The notes under the pieces: model-generated
Database searches by the model: none
What the model was told of the DNA's origin: nothing
The model's input: the letters and a program-made list of their open reading frames with translations, nothing else
In this document: positions 35,400-43,897 of the stretch, piece by piece
Layout: the number at the start of each line of letters is the position of its first letter
How positions within the stretch are numbered: position 1 is the stretch's first letter
NCBI GenBank assembly: GCA_017631315.1
Contig: JAGBTN010000021.1
Coordinates: 62,001-126,000 of the forward strand
Length of the DNA stretch: 64,000 nucleotides
Source: Bacteroidaceae bacterium
GTDB taxonomy: Bacteria > Bacteroidota > Bacteroidia > Bacteroidales > Bacteroidaceae
Direction: 5' to 3'
Program-made: the position numbers and the translations under genes

Positions 35400-37616
35400 A
35401 TGAAACATTTTTTTACTTTTGCTTTGCTTTTGCTTCTTACTTCGTCTCTTCGTGCCGAGAACTGGATGAAACGTCTGCCCGACGATGCTTATGTGGCCAA
35501 TCTCTCTATTCCTGGCAGCCACGATACGGGCACAGGCAATGGTTTTCCAGGCATTACGGTTTCCATCTACGGACCTTTCGGTGAGAAGTTTGCCCGCACT
35601 CAGGATATCAGTTTCGAGGAGCAGTGGAACATCGGTGTCCGTGCTTTCGACATGCGTCCGGCAGTGAAGGGGGACTATCTCAACGACAATCATGGCATCA
35701 TGCCCACTAAGTTGCGCTTCGACGATGCACTCTATTTCCTCAGGGACAAACTGATAGAGAATCCGTCGGAGTTTGCCATCATACATGTTCTCCATGCTTC
35801 TGCCGGCGACGACAACGCAAGCAATTATGGCGAGATGTTGCTCGAACTGGTTAATCGCGATGATCTGAAGGACTTTTTTATCGACTTCAAACCAAGCCTC
35901 ACGGTAGGCGAGATGCGCGGAAAGATTCTGATGATGAGTCGCGACCAGTATGCCGACAAACCCGTTGGAGGCTTCTTCCAGAACTGGACTGGTCAGCTCG
36001 ATTGGAATGCTCAAAGGAATGGTAAAATCGTGGGAGCCAGCGGCACGGCAGGAACGCTCTATATGCAGGACTTTGCCGAGACTTTCAGAGAGGGCGACCT
36101 CGACCGCAAGGTGGCTGCTATCCGCCAGTTGCTCGACTACAGCACGAAGCACAAGACAACTACCGAATCGAGCATCGTCTGGGTCTATAACTTTGCTTCT
36201 GCCTACTCGAAGACAGACAGGCTCTACATTCCTTTTGTCGTAGACGAGCAAATCTCCTCGAGCGATGGCTACAGAGACAATGCCGCTCACACCAATGCCG
36301 CCATCATCGACTATCTGAACGACCCGTTGAATACGGCTGGTCCCACTGGCATCATTCTGGCCGACTACGTGGGTGTGAACGCCAGCAACGGCTATAATAC
36401 GCGGGGTCAGGAACTCGTCGATGCCGTCATAGCCAACAATTTCCGTTACCTCAAGGATATGTATCAGGTTGTGGAGAGCGATGCAACCTATCGTAAACCA
36501 CTCGACATGAGCGCACGCATTGCGAGTCCCAGTTTCAACAGCAACTTGCGTCAGGGCTGGGAGGGCGACCAGTTCGGGGTAACTAATCCCAAGGAGAATG
36601 CCGAACACCTCGACTGCAATTTCAATACTTACCAGACGATAACCAATCTTCCCAACGGCGTCTATGCCATCGGGTGCAAGGCTTTCTACCGTGCCGGCAA
36701 TGCACAAGAGTCGAACAACCATTTCCGTGCGAAGGACAGAGCCTTGCGCAACGCCTGCCTCTACACGACCGTCGGCTCCGAAACACTCACGTTCCCCATC
36801 GTTTCGCCATTCTCCAAGAGCGTGACAAAAGCAAAGGGCGTTGGTCTGGAGATTTCAGCAAAGCAAGGAACGGCAAGCTACTTCATTCCGGACGACATGG
36901 TCGCCGCCGAGTATTACATGCACGCCCTGGACGCTTACGACAATGTCATTTTTGCAGCAGTCAATGACAGTACACTCACTTTTGGCGTCAGAAAAGACAA
37001 ATCTGCCGGCACAGACTGGTGCGTCTTCGATGATTTCACACTCACCTACTACGGCGACCAGCCCACCGCATACAAGCAATGGCTCACAGAGATGAGGAAA
37101 AAGAAACTCAGCTACACCTCCGTAACGGTCAGTAAGAACTATCTCGACACCTACAACAATGCCTTTACTGCCACTGCCACCAACAGAGACGAAGCCATCG
37201 CAGCCATGCGAGCCATAGATGCAGCCTGGGAGGAAATAGCCCTCAATGCAGAGCTCTGGGCAGAATACAAACAGGTGGGCAAGGAGGCAGAAGCCATGCT
37301 CAACAGCGACCTCTACAGCGAAGAGGCCAAATCATTCCTGCGCACCTACTACCAGTCTGCCTATCTTGCGAACACAGCATCGCTTGCCCTCACCAACGAA
37401 GAACTGCCCGAAGCCATTGCCGAACTGCGCGAATACATGGACCTGGTAAATACCGGCGAATGGACAGGCATATCCTCTGTTCCATCGGATAATGCTCAAT
37501 GCTCAGTGTTCAATGTTCAATATTCGGTAGATGGCAAGAAAGTCAGCACACTGCAACAGCCAGGCCTCTACATCATCCGCAGTAGCAACGGCACAGTCCG
37601 CAAGATACTTCGCTAA
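35400..37616 (+). CDS. Secreted PI-PLC-like phosphodiesterase with C-terminal sorting-like tail
   Basis: 738 residues with a signal peptide (MKHFFTFALLLLLTSSLRA). Residues 25-330 match the phosphatidylinositol-specific phospholipase C X-domain: LSIPGSHDTGT (His41), GVRAFDMRP and NDNHGIMP (His98), the two catalytic histidines of bacterial PI-PLC. A beta-rich middle (about 370-560) may be carbohydrate-binding, then a helical region follows. The last 30 residues (YSVDGKKV, then PGLYIIRSSNGTVRKILR) resemble a type A C-terminal domain for type 9 secretion, which would place it on the cell surface. Just before this tail lies a run of five 7-base repeats (37491-37525). Confidence 0.85.
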   Translation: MKHFFTFALLLLLTSSLRAENWMKRLPDDAYVANLSIPGSHDTGTGNGFPGITVSIYGPFGEKFARTQDISFEEQWNIGVRAFDMRPAVKGDYLNDNHGIMPTKLRFDDALYFLRDKLIENPSEFAIIHVLHASAGDDNASNYGEMLLELVNRDDLKDFFIDFKPSLTVGEMRGKILMMSRDQYADKPVGGFFQNWTGQLDWNAQRNGKIVGASGTAGTLYMQDFAETFREGDLDRKVAAIRQLLDYSTKHKTTTESSIVWVYNFASAYSKTDRLYIPFVVDEQISSSDGYRDNAAHTNAAIIDYLNDPLNTAGPTGIILADYVGVNASNGYNTRGQELVDAVIANNFRYLKDMYQVVESDATYRKPLDMSARIASPSFNSNLRQGWEGDQFGVTNPKENAEHLDCNFNTYQTITNLPNGVYAIGCKAFYRAGNAQESNNHFRAKDRALRNACLYTTVGSETLTFPIVSPFSKSVTKAKGVGLEISAKQGTASYFIPDDMVAAEYYMHALDAYDNVIFAAVNDSTLTFGVRKDKSAGTDWCVFDDFTLTYYGDQPTAYKQWLTEMRKKKLSYTSVTVSKNYLDTYNNAFTATATNRDEAIAAMRAIDAAWEEIALNAELWAEYKQVGKEAEAMLNSDLYSEEAKSFLRTYYQSAYLANTASLALTNEELPEAIAELREYMDLVNTGEWTGISSVPSDNAQCSVFNVQYSVDGKKVSTLQQPGLYIIRSSNGTVRKILR
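37491..37525 (+). repeat. Heptanucleotide tandem repeat inside the PI-PLC-like gene
   Basis: Five consecutive 7-base units of the form AATGYTC (one AGTGTTC, one AATATTC). Seven is not a multiple of three, so gain or loss of one unit would change the frame of the C-terminal tail. Confidence 0.8.
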
Positions 37617-37710
37617 ACAAAACCGCCCGTCCCGTCGAGGAGGACGCAAAAAACAACAGGTTCAACGCAGAGGCGGAATAGGGAAACCCCCAGGCCCGAT
37701 TCCACAACCA

Positions 37711-37758
37711 GCAGTCCACTTGCCCAAACGGACGCGTCCATTTTGCCAAGTGGACTGC
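37711..37758. repeat. 48-base near-perfect palindrome in a convergent intergenic region
   Basis: GCAGTCCACTTG (37711-37722) is the exact reverse complement of CAAGTGGACTGC (37747-37758). The inner 24 bases continue the pairing with a few mismatches and centre on GGACGCGTCC. The 342-base gap 37617-37958 separates two convergent genes and otherwise holds only the hairpin at 37834. Confidence 0.8.
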
Positions 37759-37833
37759 AGGGGCAAAAATCTGCCACTCGTCGGCTTGTAAAACTTCTCG
37801 TGAGTAATTGACAAACTTCTGCAGAGAAGTTGC

Positions 37834-37855
37834 CCGACTTCACAGCAGAAGTCGG
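37834..37855. terminator. Hairpin in the convergent intergenic region
   Basis: CCGACTTC (37834-37841) pairs perfectly with GAAGTCGG (37848-37855) over a 6-base loop. Without a U-run, its role for either convergent gene is uncertain. Confidence 0.45.
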
Positions 37856-37958
37856 CGAAGTTCTCTCGTGTGTTTTCTTAACCTCCCGCAAGGAGGTTGT
37901 GTTTCTTGCTTTTGGGGCATGGATTCCTTTTCAAAGAAGTGCGGATGTTTCCTGCAGG

Positions 37959-39506
37959 TTACACCCCACGTTCTGCCCAGTCGCTGCGGTCGAGGCTACG
38001 GTAGCCGATGGCTTCGGCTATGTGGTGGCTTTGGACTTTTTCGCAGCCTTCCAGGTCGGCAATGGTGCGTGCCACCTTCAAGATGCGGCTATAGGCACGG
38101 GCACTGAGTTTGAGACGTTCCATAGCCATGCGTAGCATATCCATGGATGCTGCATCGGGTTCGGCAAAAGTGTGGAGCATCCTTTCCGTCATCATGGCAT
38201 TATTGTGTATACCGGGATAGGGACGGAAACGTTCTTCTTGTATCTTCCGGGCTCTGACAACCCTCTCCCGAATAACAGCACTCGGTTCGCCCGGCTGCAT
38301 CTGCGACAGTTGTGCGAAGGGCACAGGCTGTATCTCGCAATGTATGTCGATGCGGTCGAGCAGCGGACCACTGATTTTGTTCAGGTACTTCACGATTTGT
38401 CCGGGTGTGCAGCAGCAGTGTTTGTCGGGATGGTTGTAGTAGCCGCAAGGACAGGGGTTCATCGAGGCGATGAACATGAAGGAGCAAGGATAGTTGATGG
38501 TATATTTGGCTCGTGAGATGTTGATGGTGCGATCTTCGAGTGGCTGGCGAAGCACTTCGAGCACGGAACGTTGGAATTCGGGCAACTCGTCGAGGAAGAG
38601 CACACCATTGTGCGCAAGGCTTATCTCGCCCGGTTGCGGGTTGGAGCCGCCTCCCACAAGTGCCACTTGCGAGATGGTGTGGTGGGGCGAGCGGAAAGGC
38701 CGTTGTGCAATAAGCGAACAGTTGCTTTTCAGTTTACCTGCCACAGAATGAATCTGCGTCGTCTCCAGACTTTCGTGGAGCGACAGAGGAGGCAGAATGC
38801 TCGGCAGACGCTTTGCCAACATGCTCTTGCCACTTCCTGGCGGACCTATCATGATCAGGTTGTGTGAACCTGCAGCCGCAATCTCAAGGGCTCGTTTTAC
38901 TTGCTCCTGACCTTTAACATCTGCGAAGTCGAACTCAAACTGACTTTGATGGGCAAAGAACTCTGCCCTAGTATCAATTACGGTCGGTTTCATCGGCTCT
39001 ATCCCGTTCAGGTGACCAATGACTTGGCTGATGTGGCGTGCGCCATAGACATTAAGGTTGTTCACCACTGCAGCCTCACGAACATTGGCTTCAGGAACGA
39101 AAAGTCCCTCGAACCCTAACTCGCGTGCCTTGATGGAGATGGGCAGTGCACCCCTGATGGGTTGCAGAGAACCGTCGAGACTCAATTCGCCCACCATCAT
39201 GTATCGGTTCAGTTTCAGCGTGTCCACATGACCGCCCGTTGCCAGAATGCCAATGGCCATAGGCAGATCGAAGCCTGAGCCTTCTTTCCTGACGTCGGCA
39301 GGTGCCATGTTGATGGTTATCTGTCGTGTGGGAAATTCATAGCCGCTGTTCTCTATAGCGGCAGTGATGCGCTCGTAACTTTCTTTTACGGCACTGTCGG
39401 GAAGGCCTACCAGAGCGAAGCGGACACCGCGTGTGGCGTTCACTTCTACGGTGATGCCTGTGGCTTGAAGGCCTTGAACACTGGCACTGAACGTTTTGAC
39501 TAACAT
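37959..39506 (-). CDS. YifB/ComM family Mg-chelatase-like AAA+ ATPase
   Basis: 515 residues. The N-terminal Lon-like fold (VEVNATRGVRFALVGLPDSAVKES) precedes the AAA+ core with Walker A GPPGSGKSMLAKRLPSILPP, Walker B GVLFLDELPEF, and the C-terminal Mg-chelatase region. A Cys-rich insert (NPCPCGYYNHPDKHCCC) is typical of YifB. ComM is a branch-migration helicase that widens integration of incoming DNA in transformation, so this may be a recombination helper. It lies 39 bases upstream of the methyltransferase gene on the same strand. Confidence 0.94.
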   Translation of the reverse strand: MLVKTFSASVQGLQATGITVEVNATRGVRFALVGLPDSAVKESYERITAAIENSGYEFPTRQITINMAPADVRKEGSGFDLPMAIGILATGGHVDTLKLNRYMMVGELSLDGSLQPIRGALPISIKARELGFEGLFVPEANVREAAVVNNLNVYGARHISQVIGHLNGIEPMKPTVIDTRAEFFAHQSQFEFDFADVKGQEQVKRALEIAAAGSHNLIMIGPPGSGKSMLAKRLPSILPPLSLHESLETTQIHSVAGKLKSNCSLIAQRPFRSPHHTISQVALVGGGSNPQPGEISLAHNGVLFLDELPEFQRSVLEVLRQPLEDRTINISRAKYTINYPCSFMFIASMNPCPCGYYNHPDKHCCCTPGQIVKYLNKISGPLLDRIDIHCEIQPVPFAQLSQMQPGEPSAVIRERVVRARKIQEERFRPYPGIHNNAMMTERMLHTFAEPDAASMDMLRMAMERLKLSARAYSRILKVARTIADLEGCEKVQSHHIAEAIGYRSLDRSDWAERGV

Positions 39507-39545
39507 ATTCTGTTGATGGTGGTTTTTGGTGATACGATGTGACGT

Positions 39546-40715
39546 TTATAGTTGTCGGCAGCGAAGCAATGCGTGCGAACCGTCGCAGAGTGTCGTGGCA
39601 AAGAGATAGCAACTTCCGCCCTCCCGCAGTTTTAGACGTTTGCGAAGCTCGGCAACAGTTGCGGGGAAGTTACGGATGGTCAAGTTGCACTGGTCGATAC
39701 CTGTCAGCAGACGTTTGGTGTCCTTTTTCGAGAAGCCGCAATAGTCTTCGATGGCAAAGGAACGACCAGGAAAATCTTCGATGAAATGGGAAGAAACGAA
39801 CAAATGGCTGAAGGGATGCAATTTGCGAACATCATAGGCTTCGCACAGTGCATCCTGAATGCCGGCTTTCAAGATAGAGGCATTAGGTTCGTACAGATAT
39901 TGTTCGGGAAGTGAGGCAATAGCAGGCTCCGCTTCTCTCGTTTCTGTGCAGAATGTTTGTGTTTGTGCTGCGATGTTTGTAGTGAAATAACGCACGGACT
40001 CTTTTTCCTTACGGCAAAGTACCAACAAAACCTCTTTGCACTCGCCATCCACACTTACAACATGCACTTCGCAGACATGAGGCAGACGACGCAGCGCGTC
40101 AGGAATGTCCAGCATGGGCGAAAGTTTGACGATTACAATAGGAGCGTGGTCGAGCAACTTGTCTTGCAAGGCCTCCGTGTCGGGGGAGCAGTCGTTCAGC
40201 GCAACAACTTTTCTGCCTGCATCGTCTCTTCGGCTCGGGTCGAGGTAGATAAGGCAATAATTGCCCATTTCATCGGTGAAACTCTCGCATGTCTTGTTGT
40301 GAACCGTTGCTTTTGGCAGGCCGAGAATGCCGAAGTTGTGACGTGCTATTTCGCATAGTTGTTTGTTCCGCTCTACATAGTCCGCCTCGTCGAACAGTTG
40401 TGCCAGATATGAGAAATCTATACCGAAGCCACCTGTCAAGTCTGCCATGTTGTGCCTATCTGCAGGCAGCAACCGCTTCACCAGTTGTTGCTTATAAAGA
40501 GCAGTCTTTTCGCTACTGCATTGCTCCATCGAGATTTTCGGCGGGAAGATAATGCCTTCCCTGTTTGCCCACGACGGTAGTTTCCGCTCTGCTGCTTGCA
40601 TGCCTGCTATCTGTTGCAGGCAAAAATGAATGTCGATGCCTTCAGGGGTCTTGCTCAATGCCAAACGATGAACGTCAGCCTGCCTGTTCAGTGCTATGAA
40701 TTCCTCGTTCGTCAT
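39546..40715 (-). CDS. Class I SAM-dependent methyltransferase, THUMP-like (PG_1098 family)
   Basis: The 389-residue protein starts at the ATG at 40715, which overlaps the stop of ribF (ATGA). The Rossmann methyltransferase core is at MADLTGGFGIDFSYLAQLF (motif I) and YLIYLDPSRRD (motif IV region). A C-terminal ferredoxin-like or THUMP-like region follows, as in the Porphyromonas PG_1098 structure. The layout suggests RNA as substrate, but the target is unknown. Coupling to ribF is conserved in many Bacteroidales as far as I recall. Confidence 0.82.
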   Translation of the reverse strand: MTNEEFIALNRQADVHRLALSKTPEGIDIHFCLQQIAGMQAAERKLPSWANREGIIFPPKISMEQCSSEKTALYKQQLVKRLLPADRHNMADLTGGFGIDFSYLAQLFDEADYVERNKQLCEIARHNFGILGLPKATVHNKTCESFTDEMGNYCLIYLDPSRRDDAGRKVVALNDCSPDTEALQDKLLDHAPIVIVKLSPMLDIPDALRRLPHVCEVHVVSVDGECKEVLLVLCRKEKESVRYFTTNIAAQTQTFCTETREAEPAIASLPEQYLYEPNASILKAGIQDALCEAYDVRKLHPFSHLFVSSHFIEDFPGRSFAIEDYCGFSKKDTKRLLTGIDQCNLTIRNFPATVAELRKRLKLREGGSCYLFATTLCDGSHALLRCRQL

Positions 40716-41605
40716 ACAAAATGGCAAATCAAGTTCCTGGCGGAAATTGCATCAAGTGAGAGTTGGTGTTGCAAGGCTTCGAGCGACGGAAACTGTTTCT
40801 CTTCGCGTATTTTATCGATGAAATCGACGTAAATGGATTTGTCGTACAAGTTTCCGTCAAAGTCGAAGATGTGTACTTCTACGCTGATTTCACCATCCTT
40901 CTCCAATGTTGGACGATGACCGATGCAGAGCATTCCGCCTTTTTTTGTTTTGTCGGGCAGAACAACCTCAACCGCATAGACACCGCATTGCGGCAAAAGT
41001 TTTTGCTTTGGCAAGGAAAGGTTGGCAGTGGGGAACCCAATGCGATGACCTATCTGCTTGCCTCCGACAACGGAACCATTGAGGAAATACCGATGGCCAA
41101 GCATAGCGTTTGCCTCTTTTATTTCTCCATGACTGATTAGACTTCTAATCCTGCTGCTGCTCACCTTCTCACCTTCGAGAGCCATTGCCGTGTTTACGAA
41201 GATGCCGTTTTCTTGCCCCCACATCACATAGTCTTCAGGACTTCCGCCACCACGGCCGAACCGGTGGTTGTAACCCATCAGCAAAAGTTTGGTGTTCAGT
41301 TTTGTGCGCAATATGGAGTGCATGAATTCTTTTGCCGTCAGGGCACATAGCTCTTGGGTAAATGGCAGAACAACAACTTCGCCATCGAAGTTGGATGTAA
41401 GCAAATCGAGTTTTTCTTCCAGAGTTGTCAATAGCGAAGGTGCTGGGCTATTTCCTATGATGCACTTGGGGTGTTGGTCAAACGTTATGGCAACAGCCGA
41501 TAAGCCTTCTGCTTCAGCAAGTTCTTTCAACTGTTGAAGCAGAAAACGATGCCCTCGATGTATGCCATCGAAGAAGCCAATAGTCACAGCGCATGCGTTC
41601 TTCAT
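40712..41605 (-). CDS. ribF: Bifunctional riboflavin kinase/FAD synthetase
   Basis: The 297-residue protein starts MKNACAVTIGFFDGIHRGH; an ATG 4 codons upstream is less likely. The N-terminal FAD synthetase half has GFFDGIHRGH and the late SSSRIRSLI. The C-terminal riboflavin kinase half has IGFPTANL, the GVYAVEV strand and VHIFDFDGNLYDKSIYVDF. It makes FMN and then FAD. The promoter box at 41615-41622 would give a very short leader. Confidence 0.96.
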   Translation of the reverse strand: MKNACAVTIGFFDGIHRGHRFLLQQLKELAEAEGLSAVAITFDQHPKCIIGNSPAPSLLTTLEEKLDLLTSNFDGEVVVLPFTQELCALTAKEFMHSILRTKLNTKLLLMGYNHRFGRGGGSPEDYVMWGQENGIFVNTAMALEGEKVSSSRIRSLISHGEIKEANAMLGHRYFLNGSVVGGKQIGHRIGFPTANLSLPKQKLLPQCGVYAVEVVLPDKTKKGGMLCIGHRPTLEKDGEISVEVHIFDFDGNLYDKSIYVDFIDKIREEKQFPSLEALQHQLSLDAISARNLICHFV

Positions 41606-41614
41606 AACATTATG

Positions 41615-41622
41615 CAAAATTA
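41615..41622 (-). promoter_or_regulatory. Bacteroidetes -7 box, ribF operon
   Basis: TAATTTTG on the minus strand just upstream of the ribF ATG. Confidence 0.45.
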
Positions 41623-41720
41623 CTCAAAACTCCGTGCAATGCCAAATTTTTCCTCTTTTCATTTGCATAATTCGGCAGAAATGTCTAATTTTGCAGCCGA
41701 TAAGCCAAAAGCATATCACT

Positions 41721-41794
41721 GGACTTGTAGCTCAGTTGGTTAGAGCAACAGACTCATAATCTGGAGGTCCTTGGTTCAAGCCCAAGCTGGTCCA
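41721..41794 (+). tRNA. tRNA with CAT anticodon (elongator Met or lysidine-modified Ile)
   Basis: The 74-base cloverleaf has an acceptor 5' strand GGACTTG, D arm GCTC/GAGC, anticodon stem CAGA/TCTG with CAT at 41755-41757, T arm CTTGG TTCAAGC CCAAG, and discriminator A. CCA is not encoded. A CAT anticodon serves Met or, after lysidine modification, Ile (AUA). The gene sits at the left edge of the AT-rich island and may be its attachment site. Confidence 0.95.
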
Positions 41795-41806
41795 CTTTAA
41801 AAATGA

Positions 41807-41833
41807 AGCAGTTACGATCGTAACTGCTTTTTC
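41807..41833 (+). terminator. tRNA terminator, perfect 22-base palindrome with T-run
   Basis: AGCAGTTACGA and TCGTAACTGCT form an uninterrupted inverted repeat (41807-41828) followed by TTTTTC, 12 bases after the tRNA. Confidence 0.8.
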
Positions 41834-41841
41834 TTTATCTG

Positions 41842-41861
41842 CGTAAACAATACGTAAACAA
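41842..41861. repeat. Direct repeat CGTAAACAA x2 beside the tRNA
   Basis: CGTAAACAA at 41842-41850 and again at 41853-41861, an 11-base period. Its place next to the tRNA at the island edge suggests a leftover recombinase arm site, but no integrase gene or matching copy at the other edge was found. Confidence 0.35.
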
Positions 41862-41976
41862 ACTGCTTGAGTTAGAGGATGCTACTTAATAATACTCACT
41901 AAGATTCTATATTCATTTGTATTCTCAAACGAGCTGTCTATTAGCAATATTATTCTTATCCTCTGGCTTTAATTTT

Positions 41977-42270
41977 CTAATCAACAGCTTGTAGCATTTT
42001 TGTTTGGGCTACTTTAATAGCCTCTAACTTAAACTCATCTTCTCCTACAACAGCATCCATGACTTTATCCGCGACCCAAAGGGTGAGAAGTTCTTTTTCG
42101 TCAATATTGAAATAGTTAGCGATTTGAATAACTTGCGTACGTTTTGCACGTCTATCACCTCTTTCGATTTTTGAAAACATGGGAGTATCTATTTCCAGAA
42201 GAGAGGCTAATTGTCTTTGTAATACACCATTCTCTAACCTTAGTTCTTTTATCTTTTGTCCTAACAACAT
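41977..42270 (-). CDS. XRE-family transcriptional regulator
   Basis: The 97-residue protein has an N-terminal helix-turn-helix (GQKIKELRLENGVLQRQLASLLEIDTPMFSKIERG) and a short C-terminal helical tail. It is the last gene of the six-gene minus-strand run of the island, 25 bases after the AlbA_2 gene. In Bacteroidetes islands such small XRE proteins are often autoregulators or control adjacent restriction or defence genes. No operator was identified. Confidence 0.85.
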   Translation of the reverse strand: MLLGQKIKELRLENGVLQRQLASLLEIDTPMFSKIERGDRRAKRTQVIQIANYFNIDEKELLTLWVADKVMDAVVGEDEFKLEAIKVAQTKMLQAVD

Positions 42271-42295
42271 CTTATGTTCTTTTTTAATGGTTAAA

Positions 42296-43861
42296 CTATC
42301 CTATAATTTCCCAATGACCTGTTTTATCAGAACCAACACGCTTTATGATGCCTTGTTCTTGAAGTCGCTTCATTGTTTCAGCAATCCAACTTCTTGAATA
42401 ACCTGTTTGCTTTGCTAGTTCTGTCAAGGTATATTGTGGGTTGATGTGTATTTTTTCCAATATTTTGAGTGCACTTTTCGGTACACTTTGCAGTCTACTT
42501 TCGAGTCCACTTTGTAGTCCAGTTTTGAGTACACCTCGTTTTGAAGCTTTCAGTGAACCATCTTTATGTGCAATGTCAGCAATAATATTTCCTGCTGCTT
42601 CGTGACAAGGAATAGTTATTCTAAAGAAAGTACGTTCATCGTCTGTAACTACTGTAGCCCTGGGTGAACCATTGTTTTCTAAAACATTTTGGATTGTTGG
42701 AATACCAGTACTGCGACCTTCTGTCAAATCCAGTTCTTTCAGATATTCGCCAAGTCTGCGATTACGATAGCGTTTGGACACAAGAATCTCACATTTTGAA
42801 ATATCAGCAGCAGAAATACTTCTATCAGGACCACCTACATTCTGAATGGTAATTCCTTGAGGTTCTACTGTGATAACCACAGGCTCCCATTCACGATAAT
42901 CTCTATGATAAAGAGAATTTGTCACACTCTCCTCCAATGCTTGGTATGGATAGGTAAAGAACTTTTGGCTTCTGCTACTATCTTTAAGTTTAATTATCGT
43001 CTGCATCACAAGCATGCGATTCAAGTATTCCAATGTCCTATCAATTATCTGGGTGATGGAACCCTTAATTATAGGGCCTTCATATAAGTTGTTGGGATTG
43101 TTTAACCGCCCTTCAGGAAAATATACCACTTCAACTTGTGTGCGCTTAAAGAATTTGCTAGGGTCTTCACAGAACATCATAGCTGCTACATTTCTGAGCA
43201 TACGATTTTCCTTAGGGCCAACATACAGATCCATTTGCTCTAATAAACTTTCGAGAGGTTTTGTATATAGTTCATTGGCAAGTTTGCTACCTACCTTCAC
43301 CAAATATTCTCGTAACAATAGCGTTGAAATATCCTCTATCTTAATATCTGGATTTCCACGTTCATCAAATGGCACACGACTTGCCAATTCACGAAGTTCG
43401 TCAAGGACTTCACCCTTAGCAATAATGCTGCTCGTGCCACTACGAACATAGAAATATTCCTTTGTGTTACTCTTGGCTGTTACGTTCTCTGGTACAGAAT
43501 ATGGGCGGTTGATTCCTGCTGGACACCATATTACAAGCACATACTTCCCATCCACCTCCTCAACGCTAGTGCGAGGCATATAGTAAGGTGAAATCTTGTT
43601 GTTGTAACCTACCATATCTTGAAGGATGCCATCTATCTTTTCTGTAGGTATGCCTTCAACCGGACGAATAGCAACTCCTGTTGCCTCGTCTGTATCAACA
43701 CCAACTACGATGTAACCACCTCCAAGATCGTCAAAGTCATTAGCGAAAGCACATAAGCTATGGTATATACTCGCTGGATTCCAACCCTTCTTGAATTCAA
43801 TCCGGTTGGATTCTATCTTTTGCTTGTTCAGCAGGTCATTTATGTTTATTGCAAGTGCCAT
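42296..43861 (-). CDS. AlbA_2/Schlafen-like, RecG-like divergent ATPase protein with winged helix
   Basis: 521 residues. Residues 1-150 are an AlbA_2 (Schlafen-like) domain: ESNRIEFKKGW, FANDFDDLGGGYIVVGVDTD. Residues 250-410 match the HATPase_c_4/RecG-like region (EESVTNSLYHRDYREWEPVVITVEP, then GRSTGIPTIQNVLENNGSP). The C-terminus is a winged helix (TLTELAKQTGYSRSWIAETMKRL). A linker at about 445-465 is made of 4-residue repeats (GLQS GLES RLQS). These proteins are common in mobile and defence loci; a nucleic-acid-sensing or regulatory role is inferred. It is 36 bases downstream of the DprA-like gene. Confidence 0.85.
   Translation of the reverse strand: MALAININDLLNKQKIESNRIEFKKGWNPASIYHSLCAFANDFDDLGGGYIVVGVDTDEATGVAIRPVEGIPTEKIDGILQDMVGYNNKISPYYMPRTSVEEVDGKYVLVIWCPAGINRPYSVPENVTAKSNTKEYFYVRSGTSSIIAKGEVLDELRELASRVPFDERGNPDIKIEDISTLLLREYLVKVGSKLANELYTKPLESLLEQMDLYVGPKENRMLRNVAAMMFCEDPSKFFKRTQVEVVYFPEGRLNNPNNLYEGPIIKGSITQIIDRTLEYLNRMLVMQTIIKLKDSSRSQKFFTYPYQALEESVTNSLYHRDYREWEPVVITVEPQGITIQNVGGPDRSISAADISKCEILVSKRYRNRRLGEYLKELDLTEGRSTGIPTIQNVLENNGSPRATVVTDDERTFFRITIPCHEAAGNIIADIAHKDGSLKASKRGVLKTGLQSGLESRLQSVPKSALKILEKIHINPQYTLTELAKQTGYSRSWIAETMKRLQEQGIIKRVGSDKTGHWEIIG
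42470..42529 (-). repeat. 12-base tandem repeat in the AlbA_2 gene
   Basis: Five 12-base units of the form TCCACTTTGTAG (plus strand) code a 4-residue repeat in the linker before the winged helix. Copy changes would keep the frame. Confidence 0.75.
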
Positions 43862-43897
43862 ATATTAAATAATTTCAACTCTACATAATGCATGTTA

